From assembly GCF_003363015.1 (NCBI RefSeq), contig NZ_QRAP01000004.1, positions 216,505 to 280,504 of the forward strand: DNA of 64,000 nt, read 5' to 3'. The position numbers and the translations under genes were made by a program. The notes under the pieces were generated by a model. That model was not told the origin of the DNA. It ran no database searches and was given only the letters and a program-made list of their open reading frames with translations. Shown in pieces: positions 8,139 to 17,707 of the stretch; within the stretch, counting starts at the first letter, position 1, and the number at the start of each line of letters is the position of its first letter. The DNA is from Enterobacillus tribolii. GTDB taxonomy: Bacteria; Pseudomonadota; Gammaproteobacteria; Enterobacterales; Enterobacteriaceae.

Positions 8139-8291
8139 GCCGTTCCCCTTTTCATTCAATCGTCTCTCAGGGATTTTAGGCCGGGCGGCAACGAAACACT
8201 ACAGCCGGCACGGCGAATTCGCTATCATGCCGCCCGGACTGACGAAATATTATCAACCCGGGCACCCGTTGCCCGGATCGGGGGCAACGCT

Positions 8292-9203
8292 ATGTTATGG
8301 TTTAAAAACTTACTTATTTACCGCCTGAGCCGCGACGTACATCTGGTGGCGGACGAGATGGAAAAGCAGATGGATTCACTCTCGTTCACCCCCTGCGGCA
8401 GTCAGGACATGGCGAAAACCGGCTGGGTTTCCCCGATGGGTTCAGGCTCCGACGCCCTGACCCACACCGCCAACGGTCAGATCATCGTCTGCGCGCGCAA
8501 GGAAGAAAAAATCCTGCCGTCTCCGGTACTCAAGCAGGCCCTGCAGGCCAAGATCGAGAAGCTGGAAGGCGAGCAACACCGCAAGCTGAAAAAAACCGAG
8601 AAGGACGCGCTGAAAGACGAAGTGCTGCACAGCCTGCTGCCGCGCGCCTTCAGCCGTTTCAGCCAGACCTGGATGTGGATCGACACCGTTAACGGCCTGA
8701 TTATGGTGGACGCCGCCAGCGCCAAGCGCGCCGAAGATACGCTGGCGCTGCTGCGTAAAAGCCTTGGTTCGCTGCCGGTAGTGCCGCTGACGATGGAAAG
8801 CCCGATCGAGCTGACGCTGACGGAATGGGTACGCTCCGGCGACATTCCCGCCGGGTTCGCCCTGCAGGATGAAGCCGAGCTGAAAGCGCTGCTGGAAGAC
8901 GGCGGCGTGATCCGCTGCAAGAAACAGGATTTGCGAAGCGATGAAATCGCCGTGCACATTGAGGCCGGTAAGCTGGTCACCAAGCTGGCGCTCGACTGGC
9001 AGGAGCGGATCTCGCTGGTGCTGGCGGATGACGGCTCGCTTAAGCGCCTGAAGTTTGCCGACGTGATCCGTGAGCAAAACGAAGATATCGACCGCGACGA
9101 CTACGCCCAGCGCTTCGACGCCGATTTTATCCTGATGACGGGAGAATTGGCCGCGTTAATCAAAAACCTGATCGAAGCTCTCGGCGGCGAAGCCCAGCGT
9201 TAA
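8292..9203 (+). CDS. rdgC: recombination-associated protein RdgC
   Basis: The protein has 303 residues, the same as E. coli RdgC, starting [16 protein letters not shown] and ending [11 protein letters not shown]. RdgC forms a dimeric ring that binds double-stranded DNA without sequence preference and limits RecA filament action. It lies divergently next to mak, the ancestral order. A strong hairpin follows and separates it from convergent fucO. Confidence 0.96.
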   Translation: MLWFKNLLIYRLSRDVHLVADEMEKQMDSLSFTPCGSQDMAKTGWVSPMGSGSDALTHTANGQIIVCARKEEKILPSPVLKQALQAKIEKLEGEQHRKLKKTEKDALKDEVLHSLLPRAFSRFSQTWMWIDTVNGLIMVDAASAKRAEDTLALLRKSLGSLPVVPLTMESPIELTLTEWVRSGDIPAGFALQDEAELKALLEDGGVIRCKKQDLRSDEIAVHIEAGKLVTKLALDWQERISLVLADDGSLKRLKFADVIREQNEDIDRDDYAQRFDADFILMTGELAALIKNLIEALGGEAQR

Positions 9204-9214
9204 TCACGCCAGTT

Positions 9215-9237
9215 GGAAGCCCGTAATCCGGGCTTCC
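9215..9237. terminator. bidirectional hairpin between rdgC and fucO
   Basis: GGAAGCCCG (9215-9223) pairs perfectly with CGGGCTTCC (9229-9237) around a 5-base loop, 11 bases after the rdgC stop and 10 before the fucO end. There is no clear T-run. Confidence 0.6.
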
Positions 9238-9247
9238 GGCACCCGCC

Positions 9248-10399
9248 TTAATACAATGCCCGGTACAGCGCCTTAATATCCTCCAGCGTGACGTCACGCG
9301 GGTTGCCCCCGGTGCACACATCCTCCAGCGCAGCCTGCGCCAGCGCATCGATATCCGCTTGCTGCATCCCCACGTCCCGCAGGCGCGCGGGAATGCCGAC
9401 GTCGTTATTCAGGCGCAATACCGCGTCCACCGCAGCTCTGCGGGCGTTCTCCAGCGGCATATTTGCAGCCTCTTTCACGCCCAGCGCTACCGCGATATCC
9501 CGGTATTTCTCTCCGGTGTGCGGCGAGTTCCACGCCATGATATGCGGCAGCAGCACCGCGTTCGCCACGCCGTGCGGCGTGCCGTAGAACGCGCCCAGCG
9601 GATGCGCCATGCCGTGCACCAGCCCCAGCCCGACGTTGGAGAAGCCCATTCCGGCAATATACTGCCCCAGCGCCATCCCCTCCGCGCCTTCACTGTCGCC
9701 CTGCACCGACTTGCGCAGCGAACGGCCGATAATTTCAATCGCCTTCAGGTGCATCATATCGGTCAGCTCCCACGCGCCGCGGGTGATATAGCCCTCAATG
9801 GCGTGCGTCAGGGCATCCACGCCCGTCGCGGCCTTCAGAGATGCGGGCATGCTGGCCATCATGTCCGAATCGATAATCGCCACCACCGGGATGTCGTGCG
9901 GGTCATAGCACACGAATTTACGGCGGTTTTGGACGTCGGTAATCACGTAGTTAATGGTCACTTCCGCCGCGGTGCCTGCCGTAGTCGGCACCGCAATCAT
10001 CGGCACCGCCGGATTTTTGGTGGCGGCGCCGCCTTCCAGGCTGCGTACGTCGGCAAATTCCGGGTTGGCGATGATAATGCCGACGGCTTTGCAGGTATCC
10101 TGCGGAGAACCGCCGCCGATGGCGATCAGGTAATCCGCCCCGGCCTGCCGGAACGCCTCAACCCCGTCCTGCACCATCTCAATGGTCGGGTTCGGCAACA
10201 CCCGGTCGAAAATTTCGTAGGCCAGGCCGGCCGAATCGAGCACGTCCGTCACCTTCGTCGCCACGCGAAACTTCATCAGATCCGCGTCTGTCACCACCAG
10301 CGCCTTGCGGAATCCGCGCCGCTTCACTTCGTCAACGATGCTGCCTATCGCGCCCGCACCGAAGTACGCGGTTTCATTCAAGATCATTCTCTGGACCAT
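9248..10399 (-). CDS. fucO: lactaldehyde reductase FucO (iron-dependent alcohol dehydrogenase)
   Basis: The protein has 383 residues and follows E. coli FucO throughout: MILNETAYFG at the start, AIGGGSPQDTCKAVGI for NAD binding, and iron ligands in DALTHAIEGY, GLVHGMAHPLGAFY and TPHGVAN. It reduces L-lactaldehyde to 1,2-propanediol or runs in reverse. AAGGGAGG lies 4 bases before the ATG. It starts 11 bases after a DHDPS-family aldolase gene, so the two form an operon. No fucose or rhamnose kinase or isomerase genes are nearby, which suggests that the lactaldehyde comes from a deoxy-keto-acid aldol cleavage. Confidence 0.92.
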   Translation of the reverse strand: MVQRMILNETAYFGAGAIGSIVDEVKRRGFRKALVVTDADLMKFRVATKVTDVLDSAGLAYEIFDRVLPNPTIEMVQDGVEAFRQAGADYLIAIGGGSPQDTCKAVGIIIANPEFADVRSLEGGAATKNPAVPMIAVPTTAGTAAEVTINYVITDVQNRRKFVCYDPHDIPVVAIIDSDMMASMPASLKAATGVDALTHAIEGYITRGAWELTDMMHLKAIEIIGRSLRKSVQGDSEGAEGMALGQYIAGMGFSNVGLGLVHGMAHPLGAFYGTPHGVANAVLLPHIMAWNSPHTGEKYRDIAVALGVKEAANMPLENARRAAVDAVLRLNNDVGIPARLRDVGMQQADIDALAQAALEDVCTGGNPRDVTLEDIKALYRALY

Positions 10400-10410
10400 A
10401 TGGCCTCCCT

Positions 10411-11310
10411 TTATTGTTCAAAATCCGTAAACAACGCGTCGATCGCCGCGCACTCCTGCTGCGTCAGCGCGCCGCCGTAATTCCTTGATGCCGCTCCCAT
10501 ATAGCCGAATTTGCGCGCCACCGCGGTTTTAATGGTGGTCACGAAATCATCGCCGATCGTGTAAATCGCCGACAGCCTGCCAATATCGCGCTGAATCTGG
10601 CGCAGGCACGCCAGATCGCCGTCACGCCAGGCCTGCACCGCCCGGACGAACAACGCGGGAACGATATTATTCAGCCCGGAAATCACGCCGGCGCCGCCGG
10701 CCAGCAGGTTGGGAATCAGGTATTCGTCATAACCGGACAGCACGGCGAAATCAGGGCGCACCGCCTGCGTCGCCAGAATGAGCGCACGGGTGTGCGACTG
10801 GCAGTCTACCGTGTCCTTGATACCGGCAAAATCCGGAAATTCCTGCGCCAGTTGCGCCACCAGCGGCGCGTCGAGATCGCAGCCGGTACGCGCCGGAAAG
10901 TTGTAGGCGAACCACTTGCCGGCCAGCTTTTCACCGAGCGCGCGGTAATAGCCCAGCAACTGACGCGGCGTTTGGTGAAAGTAGTAATGCGGCAGCGCCA
11001 TCACGGCATCGTAACCGTTTTCATACGCGGCGTCAGCCAACCGCAGCATGTCCGGTACACAGGTGGCGGACACGTTGGCGACCATCGGCACCCCGGTCAT
11101 CGTTTTCGCCGCGCGGATCAGGGCCAGGCGTTCGTCCAGCGTCAGGGACGGAAATTCGCCGATGCTGCCCATCAGTAACACGACATCGGTGCCCGCCTGT
11201 TCCAGCCGTTGCAGATGTTTCTCCAGCGCCGCCAAATCCGGTCGTCCGTTCTCGTCGAAAGGCGTCACTGAGGGGCACCAGACACCAGCGAAGCGGGATG
11301 AATGCGTCAT
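10411..11310 (-). CDS. dihydrodipicolinate synthase/N-acetylneuraminate lyase family aldolase
   Basis: The protein has 299 residues and a TIM-barrel class I aldolase pattern: GVWCPSVTPFDENGRPD at the N-terminus, MGSIGEFPSLT for carboxylate binding, Tyr in AYNFPARTG, the Schiff-base Lys in AGIKDTVDC, and the GGAGVISGLNN loop. It is not the biosynthetic DapA. Its partner in the operon is fucO, so a pyruvate-releasing aldolase acting on a 2-keto-3-deoxy sugar acid and yielding lactaldehyde is a reasonable guess. The exact substrate cannot be read from the sequence. Confidence 0.8.
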   Translation of the reverse strand: MTHSSRFAGVWCPSVTPFDENGRPDLAALEKHLQRLEQAGTDVVLLMGSIGEFPSLTLDERLALIRAAKTMTGVPMVANVSATCVPDMLRLADAAYENGYDAVMALPHYYFHQTPRQLLGYYRALGEKLAGKWFAYNFPARTGCDLDAPLVAQLAQEFPDFAGIKDTVDCQSHTRALILATQAVRPDFAVLSGYDEYLIPNLLAGGAGVISGLNNIVPALFVRAVQAWRDGDLACLRQIQRDIGRLSAIYTIGDDFVTTIKTAVARKFGYMGAASRNYGGALTQQECAAIDALFTDFEQ

Positions 11311-11519
11311 AGCGGGATTCTCCTTCAGTCAATACATGAAACGACGTTTTATAATTTCAATGTTGCGTTAATAGCATGACTCAGGAAGAAAAATCGCTAG
11401 CCATCTCTCAAAATATGGCGTGAGGACGCGTTTTCCAGCAGAAAGTACATTGATTCCAACAGGCAGGAAAAAACAGGCCTTCAAGGACGGAGATCAGCGG
11501 GATTTCATTCCAGCGGACT

Positions 11520-11549
11520 GGAAAACAGAAAGGGCCGGAAAACCGGCCC
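11520..11549 (-). terminator. rho-independent terminator of ppnP
   Basis: On the minus strand GGGCCGG (11549-11543) pairs with CCGGCCC (11538-11532) around TTTT, and TTTCTGTTTT follows. It lies about 20 bases after the ppnP stop. Confidence 0.75.
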
Positions 11550-11569
11550 CGGACGATTTAATCAGACCG

Positions 11570-11860
11570 TTATTTATTCAGATATTTGCACAGATACGAG
11601 GTTGCTTCAGCTACCTGTAAATTAAACTCGCTGTGTCCCGGAATAAAAAAGGTTTCTCCCGGCATAAAGACCTGCCAGTCCGGCGCGCCGGGAATCAACA
11701 CCCGCAAAGCGCCGGTTATTACCGTCATCTCCTCCGGCTTGTCCGTGCTGAAGGTGTATTCACCCGCCTCCATTACCCCAACGCTGGCCCGGCCGATGCT
11801 GCCGCTGTCAAACCCGATGGACTTCACTTTCCCTGCAAAATACTCATTGACATTCAGCAT
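11570..11860 (-). CDS. ppnP: pyrimidine/purine nucleoside phosphorylase PpnP (YaiE)
   Basis: The protein has 96 residues (E. coli PpnP has 94). It is a small cupin with the family core [31 protein letters not shown] and [18 protein letters not shown]. PpnP splits many nucleosides with phosphate. AGAGGTG stands 7 bases before the ATG at 11860; the upstream in-frame GTG at 11869 lies inside that ribosome site and is unlikely. The gene is monocistronic with its own terminator. In E. coli it also lies close to rdgC. Confidence 0.94.
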   Translation of the reverse strand: MLNVNEYFAGKVKSIGFDSGSIGRASVGVMEAGEYTFSTDKPEEMTVITGALRVLIPGAPDWQVFMPGETFFIPGHSEFNLQVAEATSYLCKYLNK

Positions 11861-11916
11861 GTTGTACACCTCTTGATTAGGAGACTTTCAGGTTGCGTGC
11901 TTCCTGATATTGCGGG

Positions 11917-11959
11917 AAAAAACAGGCCGTGTCACTGACGAACCTCACGCTTCACGGCC
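11917..11959 (-). terminator. rho-independent terminator of the aldo/keto reductase gene
   Basis: On the minus strand GGCCGTG (11959-11953) pairs with CACGGCC (11931-11925), closing a longer loop. TGTTTTTT follows (11924-11917). It lies 10 bases after the stop of the upstream gene. Confidence 0.75.
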
Positions 11960-11969
11960 CGTTGGTGCT

Positions 11970-12923
11970 TTAATAAGCACTGGCCTGATTCAGGCGCTCA
12001 ATTTGCGCGGCGGAAAGCGTCAGGCGCGCCGCGCCGGCCACTTCGTCCAGCTGTTGCAGCGAGGTGGCGCTGACGATGGGCGCGGTAATGCCGGGGCGGG
12101 CGATTTGCCAGGCCAGCGCCACCTGGGCCGGCTGCGCCCGCAGCTCAGCCGCCGTTTCATCCAGCGCTTTCAGGATGCGTTCGCCGCGCGGGTTAAGGTA
12201 TTTCGCCACCACGCTGGCGCCGCGCGCGCTTTTATCGGCGTCAGCGGGCGTACGGTATTTGCCGGAAAGGAACCCGCTGGCCAGCGCATAGTAGTTAATG
12301 ACGCCCACGCCTTCGTCGAGCACCACGTCTTCCAGCTCCGCTTCGTAACCCGCGCGGTCGTACAGGTTGTATTCCGGTTGCAGGGTTTCGTAGCGGGCCA
12401 CGCCCAGTTCGTCGCTGACGCGCAGCGCCTCCGTCAGCCGCGCCGCGCTGTAGTTGGAGGCGCCGATGGCGCGCACCTTTCCTTCTTTAATCAGCGCATC
12501 AAACGCAACCAGCGTCTCTTCCAGCGGCACGCTTTGGTCGTCCTCATGGGACTGATAGAAATCGATGTAGTCAGTCTGTAACCGGCGCAGGGAATCCTCT
12601 ACCGCCCGGCGGATATAGCGAGCGGAAAGCCCCTTCTTATCTTCGCCCATCGGCTTGCCGACCTTCGTCGCCAGGATAATCTGCTGGCGTTTGCCGCTCT
12701 TTTTCAGCCAGTTACCGATGATCGTTTCCGATTCGCCGCCGTGATTTCCCGTAACCCAGGCAGAGTAAACGTCAGCGGTGTCGATGAAGTTCAGCTGATG
12801 CTCCAGCAAAGCGTCTAAAATGCTGAACGATGCGGCTTCATCAATGGTCCATCCGAAAACGTTACCGCCGAAGGTCAGCGACGGGACCAGAATACCGGAA
12901 CGACCGAGTTCGCGTTTATTCAT
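11970..12923 (-). CDS. aldo/keto reductase
   Basis: The protein has 317 residues and is a TIM-barrel NADPH-dependent oxidoreductase. The catalytic set is visible: Asp and Tyr in FIDTADVYS, Lys in LATKVGKPM, His in FYQSHEDD. The cofactor-binding end reads VALAWQIARPGITAPIVSATS. It resembles the group of AKRs related to voltage-gated potassium channel beta subunits and the YajO/Tas type. The physiological substrate is unknown. It has its own terminator and a small palindrome upstream that could be an operator. Confidence 0.88.
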   Translation of the reverse strand: MNKRELGRSGILVPSLTFGGNVFGWTIDEAASFSILDALLEHQLNFIDTADVYSAWVTGNHGGESETIIGNWLKKSGKRQQIILATKVGKPMGEDKKGLSARYIRRAVEDSLRRLQTDYIDFYQSHEDDQSVPLEETLVAFDALIKEGKVRAIGASNYSAARLTEALRVSDELGVARYETLQPEYNLYDRAGYEAELEDVVLDEGVGVINYYALASGFLSGKYRTPADADKSARGASVVAKYLNPRGERILKALDETAAELRAQPAQVALAWQIARPGITAPIVSATSLQQLDEVAGAARLTLSAAQIERLNQASAY

Positions 12924-13306
12924 GGGAGACTCCTGTTACGTAAAGGGAAATAGAAAGTTACGGAGTGTATTATTAACAGAAATTTTATCGTCGGGAGATA
13001 ACAATCTGTTATAAGGACGCAGTGATAAGCGGCGGCAACACGGGTGCAGCCGGGGCGTTCCGGCCTTACGCCGTCTGACAGAATTTCCATATTTCCTTCA
13101 TTTTTATCTCAATGAGGGTATTTAGAATGCGTAAATGGAATAAATAGCTGGAATCCGCCCCGAAAGCGGCGGGTTTCACAGGCAGGAAGCGCCGGCAACA
13201 TGCGGCTTCGCTGCCGGCGTACGGGGGCAAGCCCTGGCCCGACGATTATTGATTTTATTCCCGCTGACCGTCGTCAGATTGGGATATACCGGAGATGCGA
13301 AGCACA
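12924..13306. other. intergenic region between the aldo/keto reductase and mdtA
   Basis: This region between divergent genes should hold both promoters. The left part is AT-rich and carries the small palindrome at 12998. The right part (13150-13240) is GC-rich with short hairpins, for example GCCGGC arms around 13190-13220. A stretch near 13080-13100 (TTTCCATATTTCC) only loosely recalls a BaeR box, the activator expected for mdtA. No convincing ORF is present. Confidence 0.4.
12998..13012 (-). promoter_or_regulatory. small palindrome upstream of the aldo/keto reductase
   Basis: ATAACA-ATC-TGTTAT is a perfect 6+6 inverted repeat 75 bases upstream of the aldo/keto reductase ATG. It is a plausible repressor or activator site for that gene, but no regulator gene is adjacent. 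Confidence 0.3.
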
Positions 13307-14575
13307 ATGAATGCCAAACCCAAAAGTTCATCCCGTGTACGCCCATGGCTGATCGCCGGCGTGGTGGTGGTCTGCGCCGTTTTCGCCTGGCGTTATTTCA
13401 GCGGCGGCGATGCCGCCGAATCACCGGCGCAGGGCGGCGCAGGCGCGCAGGCGCAAAAGCCCGGCGGCGGGCAAGGGGGCGGGCGGCGGGCGATGAGGCG
13501 TTCTCCGGTACAGGTTGCGGAAACCCGCAGCGAAAATGTCCCCAACTATCTGAGCGGGCTGGGCACCGTTACCGCCGCCAATACCGTTACTGTGCTGAGC
13601 CGCGTCGACGGGCAACTGATGAAAATCCATTTCACCGAAGGGCAACAGGTGAAGGCCGGCGATTTGCTGGCCGAAATCGATCCGCGCCCGTTCGAGGTAC
13701 AGCTGACGCAGGCACAGGGGCAGCTTGCCAAAGATCAGGCGATTCTGGCGAACGCCAAACGCGATCTGGCCCGCTATCAGTCGCTGGCGAAAACCAACAT
13801 GGTGTCGCGCCAGGAGCTGGATACCCAGGCATCGCTGGTCACCCAAACCCAGGCCAGCATCGAAGCGGATAAAGGCGCCGTCGACAGCGCCAAGCTTCAG
13901 TTAACCTACAGCCGCATTACCGCGCCGATCGACGGACGCGTCGGGTTGAAACTGGTAGACGAAGGCAACTACATCACCAGCGGCGGCAGCACCGGCCTGG
14001 TGGTGATCACCCAAACCCATCCTATCGACGTGCTGTTTACCCTGCCGGAAAGCGATATCCGCAGCATTCAGCTGGCGCAAAAATCCGGCCCGTTAACCGT
14101 GGAAGCCTGGGACCGCGCCAATCAGAACCTGCTGACCACCGGTACGCTGCTGAGCCTGGACAACCAGATCGACGCCACCACCGGCACCATCAAAATCAAG
14201 GCGCGCTTCGATAATCAGGACGACATCCTGTTCCCCAACCAGTTCGTGAACGCCCGGCTGAAAGTGTCCACCCAGGATAACGCCGTCGTCGCGCCGGCCG
14301 CCGCGGTGCAGATGGGCAATGAAGGCAGCTTCGTCTGGGTATTGGGCGAAGGGAACAAAGTCAGCAAACATCTGGTGACCACCGGCACCCGCACCGCGGA
14401 AAACGTGGTGATCACCGGCGGACTGAGCGCCGGCGAACGCGTGGTGACCGACGGCATCGACCAGTTGACCGAAGGCATGCAGGTCGAGGTGGTTCAGCCC
14501 GTGTCCGCTTCCGCCGGCGGCGAAGCCAAACCCGCACGCGCAGAAGGCGCCCGCCCCGCACGGCAGGAGAAGTAA
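13307..14575 (+). CDS. mdtA: MdtA, periplasmic adaptor of the MdtABC multidrug efflux pump
   Basis: The protein has 422 residues from 13307. It is an RND membrane-fusion protein with an N-terminal membrane anchor ([15 protein letters not shown]), a Gly-rich linker, lipoyl/barrel-sandwich halves ([20 protein letters not shown] and [17 protein letters not shown]) around a helical hairpin, and a C-terminal membrane-proximal domain ending [15 protein letters not shown]. It links MdtBC to TolC. Start choice: the ATG at 13295 has GGAG directly abutting it, too close to work; the ATG at 13307 follows GAAG by 4 bases. Either is possible. mdtB starts 3 bases after its stop. In E. coli BaeR activates the operon. 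Confidence 0.92.
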   Translation: MNAKPKSSSRVRPWLIAGVVVVCAVFAWRYFSGGDAAESPAQGGAGAQAQKPGGGQGGGRRAMRRSPVQVAETRSENVPNYLSGLGTVTAANTVTVLSRVDGQLMKIHFTEGQQVKAGDLLAEIDPRPFEVQLTQAQGQLAKDQAILANAKRDLARYQSLAKTNMVSRQELDTQASLVTQTQASIEADKGAVDSAKLQLTYSRITAPIDGRVGLKLVDEGNYITSGGSTGLVVITQTHPIDVLFTLPESDIRSIQLAQKSGPLTVEAWDRANQNLLTTGTLLSLDNQIDATTGTIKIKARFDNQDDILFPNQFVNARLKVSTQDNAVVAPAAAVQMGNEGSFVWVLGEGNKVSKHLVTTGTRTAENVVITGGLSAGERVVTDGIDQLTEGMQVEVVQPVSASAGGEAKPARAEGARPARQEK

Positions 14576-14578
14576 CCG

Positions 14579-17500
14579 ATGAGTGAAACGGTTCCCGAAC
14601 ACGGAGGCGGCCCTTCCCGCCTGTTTATCCTGCGCCCGGTAGCGACCACTCTGCTGATGGTCGCCATTATGCTGGCGGGGATCGTGGGTTATCGCGCACT
14701 TTCCGTTTCCGCGCTGCCGGAAGTTGACTACCCCACCATTCAGGTGATCACCCTCTACCCCGGCGCCAGCCCGGATGTCACCACGTCCGCCATTACCGCG
14801 CCGCTGGAACGCCAGTTCGGTCAGATGTCCGGCCTGAAGCAGATGGCGTCGCAAAGCTCCGGCGGCGCGTCGGTCATCACGCTGCAATTCCAGCTTACGC
14901 TCGATCTCGACGTGGCGGAGCAGGAAGTGCAGGCAGCGATCAACGCCGCCACCAACCTGTTGCCCAACGACCTGCCCTATCCGCCCATTTACAGCAAGGT
15001 GAACCCGGCGGACCCGCCGATCATGACGCTGGCGGTCACCTCCGACGCGGTGGCGATGACCCAGGTGGAAGACATGGTGGAAACCCGTCTGGCGCAGAAA
15101 ATTTCGCAGGTCAGCGGCGTGGGCCTAGTAACGATCTCCGGCGGCCAGCGCCCGGCGGTGCGGGTGCGGCTGAACGCCCCGGCCGTTGCGGCCTACGGGC
15201 TGGACAGCGAAACCGTCCGCACCGCGATCGCCAATGCCAACGTAAACTCCGCCAAGGGCAGCCTCGACGGCCCGACGCGCGCCGTTACCCTTTCCGCCAA
15301 CGATCAGATGAAGTCCGCCGAGGATTACCGCAACCTGATCGTCGCTTACGCCAACGGCGCGCCGGTGCGCCTGCGCGACATCGCCAGCGTCGAACAGGGC
15401 GCGGAGAACACCAAGCTGGCCGCCTGGGCCAACAACCAGCAGGCCATCATCCTGAACGTACAGCGCCAGCCGGGCGCGAACGTCATCACCACCGCCGACA
15501 GCATTAAGGCGCTGCTGCCGCAGCTGACGCAGAGCCTGCCCAAGTCGGTCAAGATGTCGGTATTGACCGACCGCACCACCACCATCCGCGCGTCGGTCAG
15601 CGACGTTCAGGCTGAGCTGCTGCTGGCTATTGCCCTGGTGGTCATGGTGATTTACCTGTTCCTGCGCAATATTCCCGCCACCCTGATTCCCAGCGTGGCG
15701 GTGCCGCTGTCACTGGTCGGCACCTTCGCCGTGATGTATTTCCTCGGCTTCTCCATCAACAACCTGACGCTGATGGCGCTGACCATCGCCACCGGCTTCG
15801 TGGTGGATGACGCCATCGTGGTGATCGAAAACATTTCGCGTTACATCGAAAAGGGTGAATCCCCGCTCAACGCGGCGCTGAAGGGCGCGGGCGAAATCGG
15901 CTTCACCATCATCTCGCTTACCTTTTCGCTGATCGCCGTGCTGATCCCGCTGCTGTTTATGGGCGACATCATCGGCCGACTGTTCCGCGAGTTCGCCATC
16001 ACGCTGGCAGTGGCGATCCTGATTTCCGCCGTGGTGTCGCTTACCCTGACGCCGATGATGTGCGCCCGCCTGCTCAGCCATGAATCGCTGCGCCGTCAGA
16101 ACCGTTTTTCGCGCGCCAGTGAACGTTTCTTCGAGCGTGTGATCGAGAAATACGGCGAGTGGCTGAAGGTGGTGCTCAACCACCCGATACTGACCCTCGG
16201 CGTGGCGTTCAGCACGCTGGTGCTGACGGTGCTGCTGTACATTTTCATTCCCAAGGGCTTCTTCCCGTTGCAGGATAACGGCCTGATTCAGGGCACGCTT
16301 CAGGCGCCGCAGTCGGTCTCCTTCGCCGATATGGCGCGCCGCCAGCAACAGCTGGCGCAGGAAATCCTGAAGGACAAGGATGTGGAAAGCCTGACCTCGT
16401 TTATCGGGGTGGATGGCACCAACGCCACGCTCAACGTCGGCCGCTTCCAGATCAACCTGAAGCCGCTGGACCAGCGTGACGACCGCGTACCGGCCATCAT
16501 CGAGCGCCTGCAAAAACTTTCCCTGGGCCAGCCGGGCGTGCAGCTTTATCTGCAACCCGCGCAGGACCTGACCATCGAAACCCAGTCCAGCCGCACCCAG
16601 TATCAGTTCACCCTGCAGGCGATGTCGCTGGAGCAGCTCAGCACCTGGGTGCCTAAGCTGATGGCGGAGCTGGAGCAGTCGCCGGCGCTGGGCGACGTCA
16701 GCAGCGACTGGCAGGACAAGGGCCTGGTGGCGTTCGTTAACGTCAACCGCGACACCGCCAGCCGGCTGGGCATTCAGATGTCGGACGTCGATAACGCGCT
16801 GTATAACGCCTTCGGCCAGCGGCTGATCTCCACCATTTATACCCAGTCCAACCAATACCGGGTAGTGATGGAGCATATTCAGGACAACAAGCAGGGGCTG
16901 GATGCGTTCAACGATATCTACCTGGCGGGCAGCGACGGCAAAAACGTGCCGCTCAACGCCATCGCCAAAATCGAGGAACGCTTCGGCCCGCTCGCCATCA
17001 ACCATGTTGATCAGTTCCCCTCCACCACCATCTCTTTTAACGTCAGCGACGGCTATTCGCTGGAGCAGGCGATGAGCGCCATCACCACGGCGGAACAGCA
17101 ACTGTCGATGCCCGGCGACATCATCACCCACTTCCAGGGCGCGACGCTGGCCTTCCAGTCGGCGCTGACCAGCACCCTGTGGCTGATTCTGGCGGCGATT
17201 TTCGCCATGTACATCGTGCTGGGCGTCCTGTACGAAAGCTTCATTCACCCGGTCACCATTCTCTCCACCCTGCCCAGCGCGGGCGTGGGGGCATTGCTGG
17301 CGCTGCTTATGGCCGGCAACGAGCTGGATATCATCGCCATCATCGGCATTATTCTGCTGATCGGCATCGTGAAGAAGAACGCCATCATGATGATCGACTT
17401 CGCGCTGGCCGCCGAACGCGAGCAGGGGCTGCCGCCGCGCGAGGCGATTTATCAGGCCTGCCTGCTGCGTTTCCGTCCGATACTGATGACCACCCTGGCG

Positions 17501-17707
17501 GCGCTGCTGGGCGCGCTGCCGCTGATGCTCAGCCAGGGCGTCGGCGCCGAACTGCGCCAGCCGCTGGGGATCTGTATGGTCGGCGGCCTGATCATGAGCC
17601 AGATCCTGACCCTGTTCACCACGCCGGTGATCTACCTGCTGTTCGACCGTTTCGCCCATAACACGCGCCATTCATTGCAAAGCGGGGAACAGGAGGACGC
17701 CGGGTGA
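14579..17707 (+). CDS. mdtB: MdtB, RND multidrug transporter subunit
   Basis: The protein has 1042 residues. It is an inner-membrane RND proton antiporter with TM1 after [17 protein letters not shown], the proton-relay segment [16 protein letters not shown] in TM4, a second TM block ([16 protein letters not shown]-like, then [17 protein letters not shown]) and two large periplasmic loops. It forms the MdtB2C heterotrimer with MdtC and exports bile salts and other drugs in E. coli. AGGAGA precedes the ATG. Its last codons overlap the GTG start of mdtC (GTGA at 17704-17707). Confidence 0.95.
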   Translation: MSETVPEHGGGPSRLFILRPVATTLLMVAIMLAGIVGYRALSVSALPEVDYPTIQVITLYPGASPDVTTSAITAPLERQFGQMSGLKQMASQSSGGASVITLQFQLTLDLDVAEQEVQAAINAATNLLPNDLPYPPIYSKVNPADPPIMTLAVTSDAVAMTQVEDMVETRLAQKISQVSGVGLVTISGGQRPAVRVRLNAPAVAAYGLDSETVRTAIANANVNSAKGSLDGPTRAVTLSANDQMKSAEDYRNLIVAYANGAPVRLRDIASVEQGAENTKLAAWANNQQAIILNVQRQPGANVITTADSIKALLPQLTQSLPKSVKMSVLTDRTTTIRASVSDVQAELLLAIALVVMVIYLFLRNIPATLIPSVAVPLSLVGTFAVMYFLGFSINNLTLMALTIATGFVVDDAIVVIENISRYIEKGESPLNAALKGAGEIGFTIISLTFSLIAVLIPLLFMGDIIGRLFREFAITLAVAILISAVVSLTLTPMMCARLLSHESLRRQNRFSRASERFFERVIEKYGEWLKVVLNHPILTLGVAFSTLVLTVLLYIFIPKGFFPLQDNGLIQGTLQAPQSVSFADMARRQQQLAQEILKDKDVESLTSFIGVDGTNATLNVGRFQINLKPLDQRDDRVPAIIERLQKLSLGQPGVQLYLQPAQDLTIETQSSRTQYQFTLQAMSLEQLSTWVPKLMAELEQSPALGDVSSDWQDKGLVAFVNVNRDTASRLGIQMSDVDNALYNAFGQRLISTIYTQSNQYRVVMEHIQDNKQGLDAFNDIYLAGSDGKNVPLNAIAKIEERFGPLAINHVDQFPSTTISFNVSDGYSLEQAMSAITTAEQQLSMPGDIITHFQGATLAFQSALTSTLWLILAAIFAMYIVLGVLYESFIHPVTILSTLPSAGVGALLALLMAGNELDIIAIIGIILLIGIVKKNAIMMIDFALAAEREQGLPPREAIYQACLLRFRPILMTTLAALLGALPLMLSQGVGAELRQPLGICMVGGLIMSQILTLFTTPVIYLLFDRFAHNTRHSLQSGEQEDAG

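Noticed and set aside
13080-13100. BaeR box upstream of mdtA
   Set aside because: Only a short TTTCCATATTT-like part matches the E. coli consensus, too little to annotate as a site.
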